64,000 nt of DNA from Parabacteroides chinchillae. Lineage in GTDB: Bacteria; Bacteroidota; Bacteroidia; Bacteroidales; Tannerellaceae. Positions 42,201-50,909 of this stretch are shown piece after piece (the first letter of the stretch is position 1; each line of letters begins with the position of its first letter). Position numbers and translations under genes: made by a program. The notes beneath the pieces were generated by a model. It had not been told where the DNA came from and ran no database searches. It saw only the letters and a list, made by a program, of their open reading frames with translations. The stretch is taken from contig NZ_FNVS01000007.1 of assembly GCF_900108035.1 (NCBI RefSeq), forward strand, positions 124,001-188,000, written 5' to 3'.

Positions 42201-42316
42201 AACCTAACTTATTAAATGTGGCCTTAACACGTGCCAAGCAACGGTTTGTGGCTGTGGGAGATGGGGCGATTTGGTTGAGACAACCTTATTTCAGTAAGTT
42301 GAAAAATTTACAATAA
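39242..42316 (+). CDS. Large superfamily 1B (Upf1/DNA2-like) helicase with coiled-coil insert
   Basis: A 1024-residue protein. Walker A is VNGPPGTGKTTLLRDIIAAI (about residue 305), Walker B LFVDEAGQAVPQAAAGA (about 745), motif III GDPFQIEPV, motif V/VI IGTVHTFQGKQAAGVILCLG and LLNVALTRAKQRFVAVGD at the C-terminus. The 400 residues between motifs I and II include long coiled coil (480-640). The first 270 residues are an uncharacterised N-terminal domain. This is the DNA2/Upf1-like helicase group, several of which work in phage defence or recombination. It is a single gene next to the integrase module. No nuclease domain is recognised. Confidence 0.85.
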   Translation: MDYMQILSCWHKLEHFSPALLPKDKSIKPLKELPWMLPLESKDPKKTIQYTIYIGVFSQMSVSDFVKDFFKDESNNPNVTNAKVCYASLKLDNQGVYIQSTLGFSTMPWALRQLEAGKVNTDSWSEDFDKLRKNLLERLGENRKELAEDYSSYLSKIQTLENLQQIQTLIIQDLKWSTSPDTEIYVRIEEIYKKNNTSDKEEANADLLNSFYIDDLERIITSSEKGSYNTAFRNYLNACLNKDFVHSDLSLHPEILRECLIPENYPDGCWPSPYAASLMQQFAVNTVCKELSGEKQEGIFSVNGPPGTGKTTLLRDIIAAILVKRAKKMVNFIDPAKAFRKIGEVQVSSGTYRAFIYAPDSSICDGGIVVASSNNGAVENISKELPLKKEAKGYSDQVGYFRQVSEECLGEESWGLIAAVMGNKENQRKLIYSIWDGDSEKETYTLKQHLKNHKPTKEEWLNIVASFKNKLEEVETEKFRLTGFMKDAENLEKLRIRLEEAESYLSHVSEELDGLLEEKGLLSAEIERGKQQKEDAMVELKLLQSNRPGFFIYWFNKAVRTQYKKVLTAAFSEYNQLSEEITKQKALLQTLGLRTEKQRKIQEQSQKEYNRLNGDYAQLSKSIEAARQELKGAYADASYWQRIESKEVQETSPWYSKRLKQLQSELFIEAMKVNELFILRANVMSSRIKTTLEGFFSFLKTGGDLTEKEIQAMWNTFWLIVPVISSTFASIQRMFSQMGTGTIPWLFVDEAGQAVPQAAAGAIWRSKRAVIVGDPFQIEPVVTIPEQIVNNISRHFGLDKTQIQTSLSVQSMVDRANPYGWITNDIWTGSPLRVHRRCVDPMFSIANEIAYNGMMYNSTLADSSLLFMQNGFVQVEGKVSGRHYVPEQGALIRQMIIDEICHQQDLPDLFVISPFSEIPSILKKELRQPIKQALATYKSIEDNELKKWLDAHIGTVHTFQGKQAAGVILCLGLDEKSKGAASWASSKPNLLNVALTRAKQRFVAVGDGAIWLRQPYFSKLKNLQ

Positions 42317-42319
42317 CTC

Positions 42320-42457
42320 TTAGCAATTCCAGTTAATTTTTACCTTTTTTGATTCGTTTTCTATGGCGATGGCACGCAGCGTTGCTTCTATCCGGACATC
42401 TTCCGTAGAATAATTGTCAAAAAAGTTTTCTTTAAACTGGGCAACCATATACATCAT
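42320..42457 (-). CDS. Doubtful 45-residue ORF
   Basis: An ORF convergent with the helicase encodes MMYMVAQFKENFFDNYSTED and RIEATLRAIAIENESKKVK. It has protein-like composition but no recognised family and may be the remnant of a longer gene. No promoter or ribosome-binding site stands out. Confidence 0.25.
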   Translation of the reverse strand: MMYMVAQFKENFFDNYSTEDVRIEATLRAIAIENESKKVKINWNC

Positions 42458-42711
42458 TTATTATTTTATGCTTACCGTTTCTTTTGAATGTGATTCTTTA
42501 TGGAATATGTAACGATTCCCCAAATTGTAAAGTCTTTTTCTGCTGTTACTTTAATAGGTTATTCGTATTTTGGATAAACAGAAAAAACGCTATAAAGCTC
42601 AATAATAAATTGAAAAAATTATTGAATGTTGCAGCTTTCGGGTTTAATGTGTGAACCATATAGCAATTAGCCCTGTTAGAGGCCATATAAACCGATTAAA
42701 CTGTAGAGATT

Positions 42712-42879
42712 ATGAAAGCAAAGGATACAAAAGAAAATGAAAACATAGAGCGTTTGGAAAATAAATATCCTGTAGAGCAATTTGCTACTGAAAATGCTCA
42801 TAAAGTAACAGACAAGGAGATTGAAGAAGCTGTTAAAGAGGTAAATCCTGATAAAGATAGCCTGGGAAGCAGAGGATAA
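42712..42879 (+). CDS. Small charged hypothetical protein
   Basis: A 55-residue, very charged, soluble protein: MKAKDTKENENIERLENKYP, then VEQFATENAHKVTDKEIEEA and a tail ending DKDSLGSRG. It has no Cys, signal peptide or membrane segment and is probably partly disordered. I believe similar short proteins are conserved in Bacteroidales, but I cannot name a family. It precedes the cytochrome c peroxidase gene by 65 bp on the same strand. Confidence 0.6.
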   Translation: MKAKDTKENENIERLENKYPVEQFATENAHKVTDKEIEEAVKEVNPDKDSLGSRG

Positions 42880-42944
42880 ATAAATAAATCGTATCTTCGC
42901 CTGATATATGTAGCAAAAGTTTGTAATACTATTTTGGATATAAG

Positions 42945-44027
42945 ATGCGATTCGTTGTTTTAACTGTTTTTGTTGTGTCTGGGCTTGTTTCTTGTTCTTT
43001 GAAACAAGAAGCGGTTTTGAATGAAAAAGAATTGCTTGGTAAAGCGATCTTTTTCGATGAGAATTTATCGGAACCGGCAGGGGAATCGTGTGCAACTTGC
43101 CATACTCCCGAAGTTGGTTTTGCTGATAAGTATTCACGTATTACTTCCGAAGGCGCTGTTAAAGGACGGTTCAGTAACCGGAATTCAATGACTTGCGCTT
43201 ATTCATCCTTCGTTCCTCCGTTGTATTATGATGAAGAGGAAGATACATATATAGGTGGCCTTTTCTGGGACGGCCGCGTTAATACACTGGAAGAACAGGC
43301 TGCTCAACCATTTGTTAACCCTTTGGAAATGGCGAATAAAGATTATCTGGTGGTTGTGGAGAAAGTGAAAAAAGCACCCTATTATCCGCAGTTTGTAAAA
43401 ATTTATGGAGAGCCATTATCTGATGATTCGATTTACAAATGTATTAATAATGCTTTATCTGTTTATGAGCGTTCTGCTGAAGTAAGTCCGTTTACATCTA
43501 AATTTGATGCATGGAAAGAGGGAAAATGTAAACTTACCAAGCAAGAAAAAAAAGGGTATAAATTATTTAAAGATAAAGGCCTTTGTGCCGAATGCCATAT
43601 ATTGGATAAAGACGAACGTGCCGGCCGTATATTGTTTACCGATCATACATATGATAACCTGGGAATACCTTGTAACCCTGAGAATCCATTTTATATGATA
43701 TCAGAACCTTATAACGTTCATGGCCGTGATACGATTGATTTAGGATTGGGGTCTTTCCTGAAAGATAGTGCCCAATATGGTAAATTCCGTGTTCCTACTT
43801 TACGGAATATAGCATTGACTGCTCCGTACGGACATAACGGATATTTCAGAACGCTGGAAGAAATAGTGCATTTTTATAATGTGCGTGATATCGAAGATTT
43901 TCCTCCTGCCGAATATCCGGCTACGGTTAATAAAGATGAACTTGGAAATCTGGGTCTTACAGTTGAAGAAGAAGCAGCTATCGTTGCTTTTATGAAGACA
44001 TTGACAGACGGTTATCAAACTGACTAG
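42945..44027 (+). CDS. Cytochrome c peroxidase (di-heme)
   Basis: A 360-residue exported protein; MRFVVLTVFVVSGLVSC is a lipoprotein-type signal peptide. It has two heme c attachment sites: CATCH at about residue 46 and CAECH at about 214, the pattern of bacterial di-heme cytochrome c peroxidases (MauG/CcpA group). The C-terminal heme domain ends in FRVPTLRNIALTAPYGHNGY, the usual distal ligand region. It reduces periplasmic H2O2 with electrons from a cytochrome or quinol chain. The length is near the family norm. It stands alone, before a broken pyruvate-oxidase-like gene. Confidence 0.92.
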   Translation: MRFVVLTVFVVSGLVSCSLKQEAVLNEKELLGKAIFFDENLSEPAGESCATCHTPEVGFADKYSRITSEGAVKGRFSNRNSMTCAYSSFVPPLYYDEEEDTYIGGLFWDGRVNTLEEQAAQPFVNPLEMANKDYLVVVEKVKKAPYYPQFVKIYGEPLSDDSIYKCINNALSVYERSAEVSPFTSKFDAWKEGKCKLTKQEKKGYKLFKDKGLCAECHILDKDERAGRILFTDHTYDNLGIPCNPENPFYMISEPYNVHGRDTIDLGLGSFLKDSAQYGKFRVPTLRNIALTAPYGHNGYFRTLEEIVHFYNVRDIEDFPPAEYPATVNKDELGNLGLTVEEEAAIVAFMKTLTDGYQTD

Positions 44028-44121
44028 AGCAACTGGAAATCTTTACCGGCTTCCGCAAAACTTTTTTGTTTCGGATATAGTTTTTATAAAACATAATAAC
44101 GAAAACAAAAAGCGAATTATC

Positions 44122-44798
44122 ATGGCAAAGAAAGTTGCGGATCAATTGGTAGAAGTAGCGGACCCGGACATGTTCATCTGATTAATGGATTATATGATGC
44201 TCACCGTTCCGGTGCTCCGGTTCTGGCTATAGCTTCTACATTACCTTCTTATGAATTCGGTACGCAATATTTTCAGGAAACGAATACCATAAAGTTATTT
44301 GACGATTGCAGCTATTATAATCAGGTAGCTACAACAGCAGACCAGTTTCCCCGTATGTTGCAGGGTGCTATTCAGGCGGCTATTTCTTCACGTGGTGTAG
44401 GTGTAATCGGTCTGCCTGGCGATTTGGCAGCAGAGGATGCACAAGCTCCTCTTTCTTCTTCACAACCATTTGCTACACGCCAGCGTGTTTGCCCTTCTCA
44501 AAAAGAAATTGAAGAATTGGCCGGTTTGCTGAATAAAGCGGATAAGGTAACTATTTACTGCGGAATAGGAGCACAAGAAGCTCATAAGGAATTAGTTGAA
44601 CTATCTCAGATACTTAAAGCTCCGGTTCTTGTTAATATCATGACAGACCCGAACGCATTGGCTATGCCTCCTAAGATTGAGTTTAATCAGATGTTTGGTT
44701 TTGCCCAGACAATGTACAAGTTAATGATGGAAGGCCGTTCGCAGGAAGTGCGCGATACGATAGAGACAAATTTAAAGCATTGGAAAGAAGTGTTCTAA
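44122..44798 (+). pseudogene. poxB-like pyruvate oxidase/dehydrogenase gene with two large deletions
   Basis: ATG 44122 opens MAKKVADQLVE and runs out of frame into ADPDMFI and a stop at 44170. From 44160 another frame gives GPGHVHLINGLYDAHRSGAP, SYEFGTQYFQETNTIKLFDD and VGVIGLPGDLAAEDA, the N-terminal TPP-binding domain of pyruvate:quinone oxidoreductase. After residue about 220 (APVLVNIM) it jumps to LAMPPKIEFNQMFGFAQ and the enzyme's C-terminal end NLKHWKEVF. About 65 N-terminal and some 290 central residues are missing compared with PoxB (572 residues). It cannot be a working enzyme. The frame of the middle part is uninterrupted. Confidence 0.85.
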
Positions 44799-45163
44799 AG
44801 GTTCGTCTGCGCGTTCTGCGTCCGGTAACACAAATTCGGGGGGGGGAGGCTATCTCTTTCAACCAAAAGCGGCGGCGGCCCGCTACCGACTGCAGGAGGC
44901 ATTGACACTCCCCTGGCGGAACCATTGACACTCTCCTGTCAGACCAATCTCCCTAAGTAGGGAGATTGGTCTGACAGGAGAGATCGGGACGCCGGACAAG
45001 GCAGGAGGCTAAGGCAAAGGGGGAGGGGGAGGCGATACACCGGCAACTGCCAGTCGCAAAGGTTCTCCGTTTTGTCCGAGAGAGTAAAAGGATGTGAGTA
45101 AAAGAGTGCTGTTTTGTGTTATAGTATTTCTGTTATGGTGTACAATGATAAACGATAATTTTA
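44799..45163. other. Intergenic region with G9 tract, direct repeats and long palindrome
   Basis: 365 bp between the poxB-like pseudogene and proS. It contains a run of nine G at 44838-44846, two tandem 23-bp copies starting ATTGACACTC at 44901 and 44924, a 24-bp-stem palindrome at 44931-44982, and purine-rich GGGGGAGGGGGAGG at about 45019. It is unusually G+C-rich for this neighbourhood. No gene is supported. Confidence 0.7.
44931..44982. repeat. Perfect 24-bp inverted repeat with 4-nt loop
   Basis: The left arm is CTCTCCTGTCAGACCAATCT plus CCCT; the right arm is its exact complement after AAGT. There is no T-run, so it is not a normal terminator. The left arm overlaps the second of the tandem 23-bp repeats, so the palindrome was probably made by inverted duplication of that unit. 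Confidence 0.85.
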
Positions 45164-45171
45164 TACCTTTG
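45164..45171 (+). promoter_or_regulatory. -7 promoter element of proS
   Basis: TACCTTTG matches TAnnTTTG and lies 49 bp before the proS start. The -33 box is not obvious. Confidence 0.6.
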
Positions 45172-45219
45172 CCTCCCGTTATAAAATATAAAAATTAAGA
45201 ATACTATAATTATAAAGAA

Positions 45220-46701
45220 ATGGCAAAAGAGCTGAAGGAACTTACTCCTAGAAGTGTGAACTATTCACAGTGGTATCAGGATTTGGTAATTAAAGCGGAC
45301 TTGGCGGAAAACTCTGCCGTACGCGGTTGTATGGTGATCAAACCATACGGTTATGCAATCTGGGAAAAGATGCAACGTATATTGGACGATATGTTCAAGG
45401 AAACCGGTCACGTAAATGCTTACTTCCCGCTCTTAATCCCCAAGTCGTTCTTGAGCAGAGAAGCCGAACACGTAGAAGGATTTGCTAAGGAATGTGCCGT
45501 TGTGACGCATTATCGTCTGAAAACAAATCACGATGGGACAGGTGTGGTTGTAGACCCGGCTGCCAAACTGGAAGAAGAACTGATTATCCGTCCTACTTCG
45601 GAAACTATCATCTGGAATACGTATAAGAACTGGATTCAGTCTTATCGCGATCTGCCTATCCTGTGTAACCAGTGGGCTAACGTTATGCGTTGGGAGATGC
45701 GTACCCGTTTGTTCCTTCGTACAGCCGAGTTCTTGTGGCAGGAAGGGCATACGGCCCATGCTACGCGCGAAGAAGCAGAAATTGAAGCAAAGAAGATGCA
45801 GGATGTGTATGCCAACTTTGCCGAAAACTATATGGCTATGCCGGTTATCAAAGGGGTGAAGTCTGAAAGCGAACGTTTTGCAGGTGCACTCGATACTTAT
45901 ACGATTGAAGCAATGATGCAAGACGGAAAAGCCCTTCAGGCCGGTACTTCCCACTTCCTCGGACAGAATTTTGGTAAGGCATTTGATGTAACCTTTATTG
46001 ATAAAAATGGTAAGACGGATTATGCCTGGGCTACTTCGTGGGGGGTTTCGACCCGTCTGATAGGTGCGCTTATCATGTCGCATTCGGATGACAACGGTTT
46101 GGTATTGCCTCCGCATCTGGCTCCTATTCAGGTGGTGATTGTTCCTATCTATCGCAGTGAAGAACAATTGGCTCAGATCAGTGAAAAGGTAAACGGTATT
46201 ATGGCTACATTGAAATCGATGGGCATCTCTGTTAAGTATGACGATTCCGATAACAAAAAGCCGGGATGGAAGTTTGCCGAATATGAACTGAAAGGTGTTC
46301 CGGTACGTCTGGCTATGGGTGGCCGCGATCTTGAAAACAACACGATAGAAATTATGCGCCGTGATACGTTGGAAAAGGAAACCATCACTTGCGACGGCAT
46401 AGAAGAATATGTAAAGAACCTCTTGGAAGAAATCCAGCAGAATATCTTTAAGAAAGCGCTGGATCATCGTACGGCCAATACCATTACGGTTGATACGTAT
46501 GACGAGTTCAAAGAAAAGATTGAAGATGGCAACTTCATTCTTGCTCATTGGGACGGTACACCCGAAACGGAAGAGCAGATAAAGAATGAAACGAAAGCCA
46601 CGATACGCTGCCTGCCTTTGGAAGGTGACATGACCCCCGGCAAATGTATGGTAACAGGAAAGCCTTCGGCCCGTCGCGTATTGTTTGCAAGAGCTTATTA
46701 A
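45220..46701 (+). CDS. proS: Prolyl-tRNA synthetase
   Basis: A 493-residue class II synthetase of the short archaeal/eukaryote-like type, lacking the bacterial editing insertion. Motif 1 region [20 protein letters not shown], motif 2 [20 protein letters not shown], motif 3 [19 protein letters not shown] with an anticodon-binding domain after about 290, and a C-terminal zinc-binding-like extension that ends RRVLFARAY. It charges tRNA-Pro in the cytoplasm. It is preceded by a -7 box and followed 15 bp later by an esterase gene. It is a core gene, so this flank is chromosomal. The usual length for the group is 480-500. Confidence 0.97.
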   Translation: MAKELKELTPRSVNYSQWYQDLVIKADLAENSAVRGCMVIKPYGYAIWEKMQRILDDMFKETGHVNAYFPLLIPKSFLSREAEHVEGFAKECAVVTHYRLKTNHDGTGVVVDPAAKLEEELIIRPTSETIIWNTYKNWIQSYRDLPILCNQWANVMRWEMRTRLFLRTAEFLWQEGHTAHATREEAEIEAKKMQDVYANFAENYMAMPVIKGVKSESERFAGALDTYTIEAMMQDGKALQAGTSHFLGQNFGKAFDVTFIDKNGKTDYAWATSWGVSTRLIGALIMSHSDDNGLVLPPHLAPIQVVIVPIYRSEEQLAQISEKVNGIMATLKSMGISVKYDDSDNKKPGWKFAEYELKGVPVRLAMGGRDLENNTIEIMRRDTLEKETITCDGIEEYVKNLLEEIQQNIFKKALDHRTANTITVDTYDEFKEKIEDGNFILAHWDGTPETEEQIKNETKATIRCLPLEGDMTPGKCMVTGKPSARRVLFARAY

Positions 46702-46715
46702 TATCAAATAACGTT

Positions 46716-47537
46716 ATGAGAAAGACCAAAAGTATTTTGTTTGTATTGCTGTTATTAATCGCTTTTTCAGTAAGGGCAGGAGTTGTAGATACGATAAAAG
46801 TTTACAGCCCTTCAATGAAAAAAGATATTCAGGTTGTTGTTGTTATTCCTGAAAAGAGTAAAACTCCCGTTCCGGTTGTTTATTTGCTGCATGGTCATGG
46901 TGGTAATGCAAAAACGTGGGTTACAATACGGCCGGATTTGCCCCAGTTGGCCGATCAGTATGGAATTATGTTTGTTTGCCCCGACGGTAACCGCAATAGC
47001 TGGTATTGGGATAGCCCGAAAGATCCTTCTTTACGGTATGAAACTTTTGTTTCCGGCGAATTGATAAAGTACATAGATTCTCATTATTCTACAATCGAAG
47101 ATCGTTCGGCTCGTGCCATTACCGGCCTGAGTATGGGTGGACATGGAGCTATGTGGCTTTCTTTGCGCCATAAAGACGTGTTTGGCGCTGCAGGCAGTAC
47201 AAGTGGAGGGTTGGATATCCGTCCGTTCCCTAATAACTGGGAAATGGCGGAGAAGTTAGGAACAGAATCCGAAAATCGTGAAATATGGGAAGCTCACACT
47301 GCAATCAATCAGATTGATCGTTTGCGAAGCGGCGATTTAGCTTTAATTTTTGATTGTGGCTATGACGATTTCTTTTTTGAAGTGAACAATGATTTTCATA
47401 AGAAACTTTTAAAATATAAAATTGGTCATGATTTTATTGTCCGTCCCGGAGGTCATACCAACGAATACTGGAAGAATGCTATTGGCTACCAGATATTATT
47501 CTTCAAGAACTTTTTTGACAGGAACAAGAAAAAATGA
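46716..47537 (+). CDS. Exported alpha/beta hydrolase (esterase D/tributyrin-esterase type)
   Basis: From MRKTKSILFVLLLLIAFSVR it is 273 residues with a signal peptide (mature from about AGVVDT). Alpha/beta hydrolase features: YLLHGHGGNAKTWVT (oxyanion region), ITGLSMGGHGAMWLSLRHKD with nucleophile Ser, DCGYDDFFFEVNNDFHKKL (acid) and PGGHTNEYWKNAIGYQ (His). This is the esterase D / putative tributyrin esterase group (CE1-like) that hydrolyses short acyl esters. The longer frame from 46644 overlaps proS and is unlikely. Cotranscription with proS is possible at 15 bp. It ends before a strong terminator. Confidence 0.85.
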   Translation: MRKTKSILFVLLLLIAFSVRAGVVDTIKVYSPSMKKDIQVVVVIPEKSKTPVPVVYLLHGHGGNAKTWVTIRPDLPQLADQYGIMFVCPDGNRNSWYWDSPKDPSLRYETFVSGELIKYIDSHYSTIEDRSARAITGLSMGGHGAMWLSLRHKDVFGAAGSTSGGLDIRPFPNNWEMAEKLGTESENREIWEAHTAINQIDRLRSGDLALIFDCGYDDFFFEVNNDFHKKLLKYKIGHDFIVRPGGHTNEYWKNAIGYQILFFKNFFDRNKKK

Positions 47538-47545
47538 ATGTATAT

Positions 47546-47584
47546 AAAAAACAGCCGTTGAAATGTTTCAGCGGCTGTTTTTTT
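47546..47584. terminator. Bidirectional terminator
   Basis: Stem of about 17 bp (AAAAACAGCCGTTGAAA, TG loop, complementary arm with one G:T) followed by T8 on the plus strand and, on the minus strand, by a T-rich stretch. It separates the convergent esterase and fhs genes. Confidence 0.85.
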
Positions 47585-47606
47585 GTCTGTTTTATAGGTT
47601 CGGATT

Positions 47607-49274
47607 TTAACTTAGCCCTTCAACCATACCATTAACAATATCTATATTTTTGGCTTGGGGTTCTTTGGGCAACCCCGGCATACGCATAATCTCACCCATT
47701 ATAACGACGATCATTTCAGCTCCGTTGTTGATGATAATGTCGCGAACCTTTAACTCAAAATCTTTGGCGACACCATAGGCTTTTGGGTCGGATGAGAAAG
47801 AGTATTGCGTTTTGGCAATACAGATAGGATAGTGGGAAATTCCCAGGCTTTCTATCTGTTTTATCTTTTTGTCGGCCAACGTAGTATATACAACTGAAGA
47901 AGCTCCGTATATATTTTCAGCTACTTTTTTCACTTTTGTACGTACACTGTCTGTTTCTTCGTAAGTATATTTCAAAGGTTCGGATGGATAGTTTTCTATT
48001 GTATCTGCTACCAGCTTGGCAAGTTCAATACCTCCTTCACCTCCTTCGGCAAAGACCGTATTCATGGCAAATCCTACACCCATTTGTTTACAATGCTGTG
48101 AGACAAGTTCAATTTCTTCGTCCGTATCAGAAGCAAAACGGTTAAAAGTGACGATTACTTGCTGGCCGAAACCTTGTATGTTCCGGATGTGTTTGTCTAA
48201 ATTGGCTAGGCCGTTTTTTAATCCTTCTATGTTTTGTTCTTTTATTTTGTCTTCTGGCACACCGCCGTGCAGTTTCAGGCTTTGTGCTGTTGCTACGATA
48301 ACAGTTAGCTTGGGGTTTAGCCCGGCTTTACGGCATTTGATATTGAAAAACTTTTCGGCTCCTAAATCAGCGCCGAATCCGGCTTCTGTAATTACATAAT
48401 CTCCGTAGGTCAAAGCCATTTTTGTTGCAAGGATGGAGTTGCAACCATGGGCAATATTGGCAAACGGGCCGCCATGAACGAATGCTGCTGTATTTTCGGT
48501 TGTTTGCACCAAGTTTGGCAGTAACGCGTCTTTCAGCAGGACAGTGATGGCTCCGGCTACTCCCAAATCTCTTACAGTAAAGGGTTTGTCGTCATAAGTA
48601 TAGCCCAATAATATATTGCCTATGCGGCGTTTCAGGTCTTCCAGGTCTGTTGCCAGACAAAGAATTGCCATTATTTCAGATGCGGGAGTAATGTCGAATC
48701 CGGTTTCAGTCGGTATTCCGTTTGCCGAACCACCCAGTCCGGATACTATATTTCGCAGGCTACGGTCGTTAACATCCAATACACGTTTCCATTTAATCTC
48801 TTTAAGCCCTTCACAGCTATTGCGGGTTTGATAAATGTAATTATCCAGTAAAGCCGTTATCATGTTGTGGGCTGAAGTAATAGCATGGAAATCTCCGGTG
48901 AAGTGAAGGTTGATGTTTTCCATAGGCAGCACTTGCGAATAGCCTCCGCCGGCCGCTCCGCCTTTCATCCCGAAACACGGGCCTAAAGATGGCTCACGTA
49001 ATGCCACAATCGCTTTTTTACCTATTTTATTCAATCCAAGGGCAAGGCCGATTGAGACTGTTGTTTTACCGACACCTGCTTTATTGGGAGTGATGGCTGT
49101 TACTAAAATAAGGTTGTGTTCCTTTATTTTTTGCTCATTGATGAGATGATTGGGAATTTTGGCAATATATCTGCCGTAGTTTTGTACTTCCTCCCGGGGA
49201 ATACCAAGTCCTGAAGCAACCTCTTTTATTTTGCACAGAGAAACTTCCCGTGCAATTTCAATGTCCGATTTCAT
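47607..49274 (-). CDS. fhs: Formate-tetrahydrofolate ligase
   Basis: A 555-residue enzyme that makes 10-formyl-THF from formate, THF and ATP for purine synthesis. The N-terminal P-loop is [20 protein letters not shown] at about 60-80 and a family block is [20 protein letters not shown] at about 95-115. Further family blocks include [25 protein letters not shown] and [18 protein letters not shown]. The length matches the family (556-560). It is monocistronic here with a 395-bp upstream gap. No anomaly is seen. Confidence 0.97.
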   Translation of the reverse strand: MKSDIEIAREVSLCKIKEVASGLGIPREEVQNYGRYIAKIPNHLINEQKIKEHNLILVTAITPNKAGVGKTTVSIGLALGLNKIGKKAIVALREPSLGPCFGMKGGAAGGGYSQVLPMENINLHFTGDFHAITSAHNMITALLDNYIYQTRNSCEGLKEIKWKRVLDVNDRSLRNIVSGLGGSANGIPTETGFDITPASEIMAILCLATDLEDLKRRIGNILLGYTYDDKPFTVRDLGVAGAITVLLKDALLPNLVQTTENTAAFVHGGPFANIAHGCNSILATKMALTYGDYVITEAGFGADLGAEKFFNIKCRKAGLNPKLTVIVATAQSLKLHGGVPEDKIKEQNIEGLKNGLANLDKHIRNIQGFGQQVIVTFNRFASDTDEEIELVSQHCKQMGVGFAMNTVFAEGGEGGIELAKLVADTIENYPSEPLKYTYEETDSVRTKVKKVAENIYGASSVVYTTLADKKIKQIESLGISHYPICIAKTQYSFSSDPKAYGVAKDFELKVRDIIINNGAEMIVVIMGEIMRMPGLPKEPQAKNIDIVNGMVEGLS

Positions 49275-49669
49275 GTGTAATGTCAGTTTAAAATGTAAAC
49301 AAAATAAGTGATTTTTAATTTAATAACAAAAAGATAGATGATAAGGTTTGTTATCGGTAGATAGAATGTTTTTATCTTTTATTTTGGATTTGTGGTAATA
49401 AAATTGATTAATTTGACTTTATGTTGATAGGTTTATGTGTCATAAATAAGTCTTTTTGCTTACTGGAGTTGGCAAAAATGATACATTTTGATTGTTTTAG
49501 TATTAAAGAATTATAAAATTGCTGTCCTGTTGTTGTGTATGTGATAATTTGTTTAATTTTGTGTCGTGATGATATTAAAAAGAAATAATAAATCGTCTTT
49601 GTGTGATAAAAAGAAAGATGAGGCGATTGGGATGATGATAGAAGTATAATTTATGTAAGATTGGGTATT
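49275..49669. promoter_or_regulatory. Shared upstream region of fhs and the 49670 gene
   Basis: 395 bp of A+T-rich DNA between divergent genes. A plus-strand -7-like box TAATTTTG lies at 49554-49561 with a weak TTG 18 bp upstream. I see no riboswitch-like structure or other gene. Confidence 0.4.
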
Positions 49670-50167
49670 ATGTCAACAGTAAGATTTAGTTTGGTAACGA
49701 TCGCTACTAAATCGGTAGTAGCAGAAGTATGGGAAAAGGTTATGTCCGGCATCTTTAACAGCCGCGTGGAATCTGATAAAGACGGATTGAGTGAGTCGAA
49801 ATGGGAAACAGAATTGCGGAAGCTTCAGGAAGAAGTACATTCATTGTGCCACCATGCTATTCACCAACTTTTACCTATGGCTGGAGTTTACCAACAAAGT
49901 CTGCTTGATAATTCGTTGCAAGCTTATTCAGTATATGCTCCGGAAGAAGCTGAAAAGGTCTTTAACGAAGGCAACCGGGTTATTGAAAATATTAAAGGGC
50001 ATATTTCCGGTATTCGTTACAATGCTTGCGAAATGCGTAAAGCCAATCGCAAATTGAACGAGCTGGAAGATATGCATGCGAAAGCTATTATGTATCACAA
50101 TACGGTTAAACCTTATATGAATACATTATGTTATCATATGGAGCAATTAAAAGCTATTTTAAGATAG
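49670..50167 (+). CDS. Hypothetical helical protein
   Basis: A 165-residue cytoplasmic protein from MSTVRFSLVTIATKSVVAEV, predicted nearly all-helical and partly coiled coil (LRKLQEEVHSLCHHAIHQLL, NRKLNELEDMHAKAIMYHNT). No family is recognised. It sits alone between fhs and a rhomboid gene and has its own terminator 25 bp downstream, so it is probably a single-gene unit. It has three Cys and several His but no obvious metal motif. No signal peptide is visible. Confidence 0.68.
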   Translation: MSTVRFSLVTIATKSVVAEVWEKVMSGIFNSRVESDKDGLSESKWETELRKLQEEVHSLCHHAIHQLLPMAGVYQQSLLDNSLQAYSVYAPEEAEKVFNEGNRVIENIKGHISGIRYNACEMRKANRKLNELEDMHAKAIMYHNTVKPYMNTLCYHMEQLKAILR

Positions 50168-50191
50168 TCAGTTATATACATGTTATGTTAT

Positions 50192-50230
50192 AAAAAGGCC
50201 GGCGTGAAGTTATTCTTCAACCGGCTTTTT
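50192..50230 (+). terminator. Rho-independent terminator
   Basis: AAAAAGGCCGG, an 18-nt interior containing GTGAAG/CTTCA, then CCGGCTTTTT. It ends the hypothetical gene at 50167. Confidence 0.8.
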
Positions 50231-50276
50231 CGTATCATTATTTTATATAACTTTGCACCCTTAATTTGAGATAGAT

Positions 50277-50876
50277 ATGATTACATACATAATTATTGGC
50301 ATAACAGTTGTTCTCTCCTTTATATGTTTCGGAAACAGGGAGTTGTTTATGAAATTGGCATTTATCCCTTACCGTACGGTTAAGAACCATGAATGGTATC
50401 GGTTGGTTACTCATGGCTTCATACATGCAGATATGACACATTTATTGGTAAACATGTTTACCTTCTGGTCTTTTGGCGTATATATGGAGCAAACATTCAA
50501 GTATATGGGCTTTGGAAACGGAGCTTACCTGGCTTTATATTTTGGAGGGATGATTATTGCTTCGGTTTATGACCTTATTAAGCATCGTAATGATCCGTAT
50601 TATATATCTATAGGTGCTTCGGGTGCAGTTTCTGCAGTTCTGTTTTCTTCTATATTTTTTGATCCGTGGGGTAAAATCCTGTTTTTTGCAATCTTACCGA
50701 TACCGGGTATTTTATTTGGAGTGCTCTATTTGATATATTGCCAGTATATGGCAAGAAAGGCCGGAGATAATATTAATCATAATGCCCATTTCTATGGAGC
50801 AGTTTACGGTTTTGTTTTTCCGATGTTACTGGAACCTTCATTGCTGAATATGTTTCTTTCACACTTTGGATTGTAA
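50277..50876 (+). CDS. Rhomboid-family intramembrane serine protease
   Basis: A 199-residue membrane protein with about six helices. The catalytic GASG motif is in YISIGASGAVSAVLFSS (Ser at about 118), the conserved HADMTHLLVNMFTFWSFG gives the helix-2 residues, and the catalytic His is in NHNAHFYGAVYGF (about 171). Rhomboids cleave substrate membrane helices within the bilayer. It is the first of four genes read the same way (two SGNH proteins and an MBOAT acyltransferase follow after 33 bp), so cotranscription is possible but a shared function is not evident. Length and motifs are complete. Confidence 0.92.
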   Translation: MITYIIIGITVVLSFICFGNRELFMKLAFIPYRTVKNHEWYRLVTHGFIHADMTHLLVNMFTFWSFGVYMEQTFKYMGFGNGAYLALYFGGMIIASVYDLIKHRNDPYYISIGASGAVSAVLFSSIFFDPWGKILFFAILPIPGILFGVLYLIYCQYMARKAGDNINHNAHFYGAVYGFVFPMLLEPSLLNMFLSHFGL

Positions 50877-50909
50877 TCCTTACCTTTGCAGCTCCGAAAG
50901 AAAAAGCAG

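Noticed and set aside
45433-46707. 424-codon frame on the minus strand opposite proS
   Set aside because: Shadow of a highly conserved gene; no family features and no start signals.
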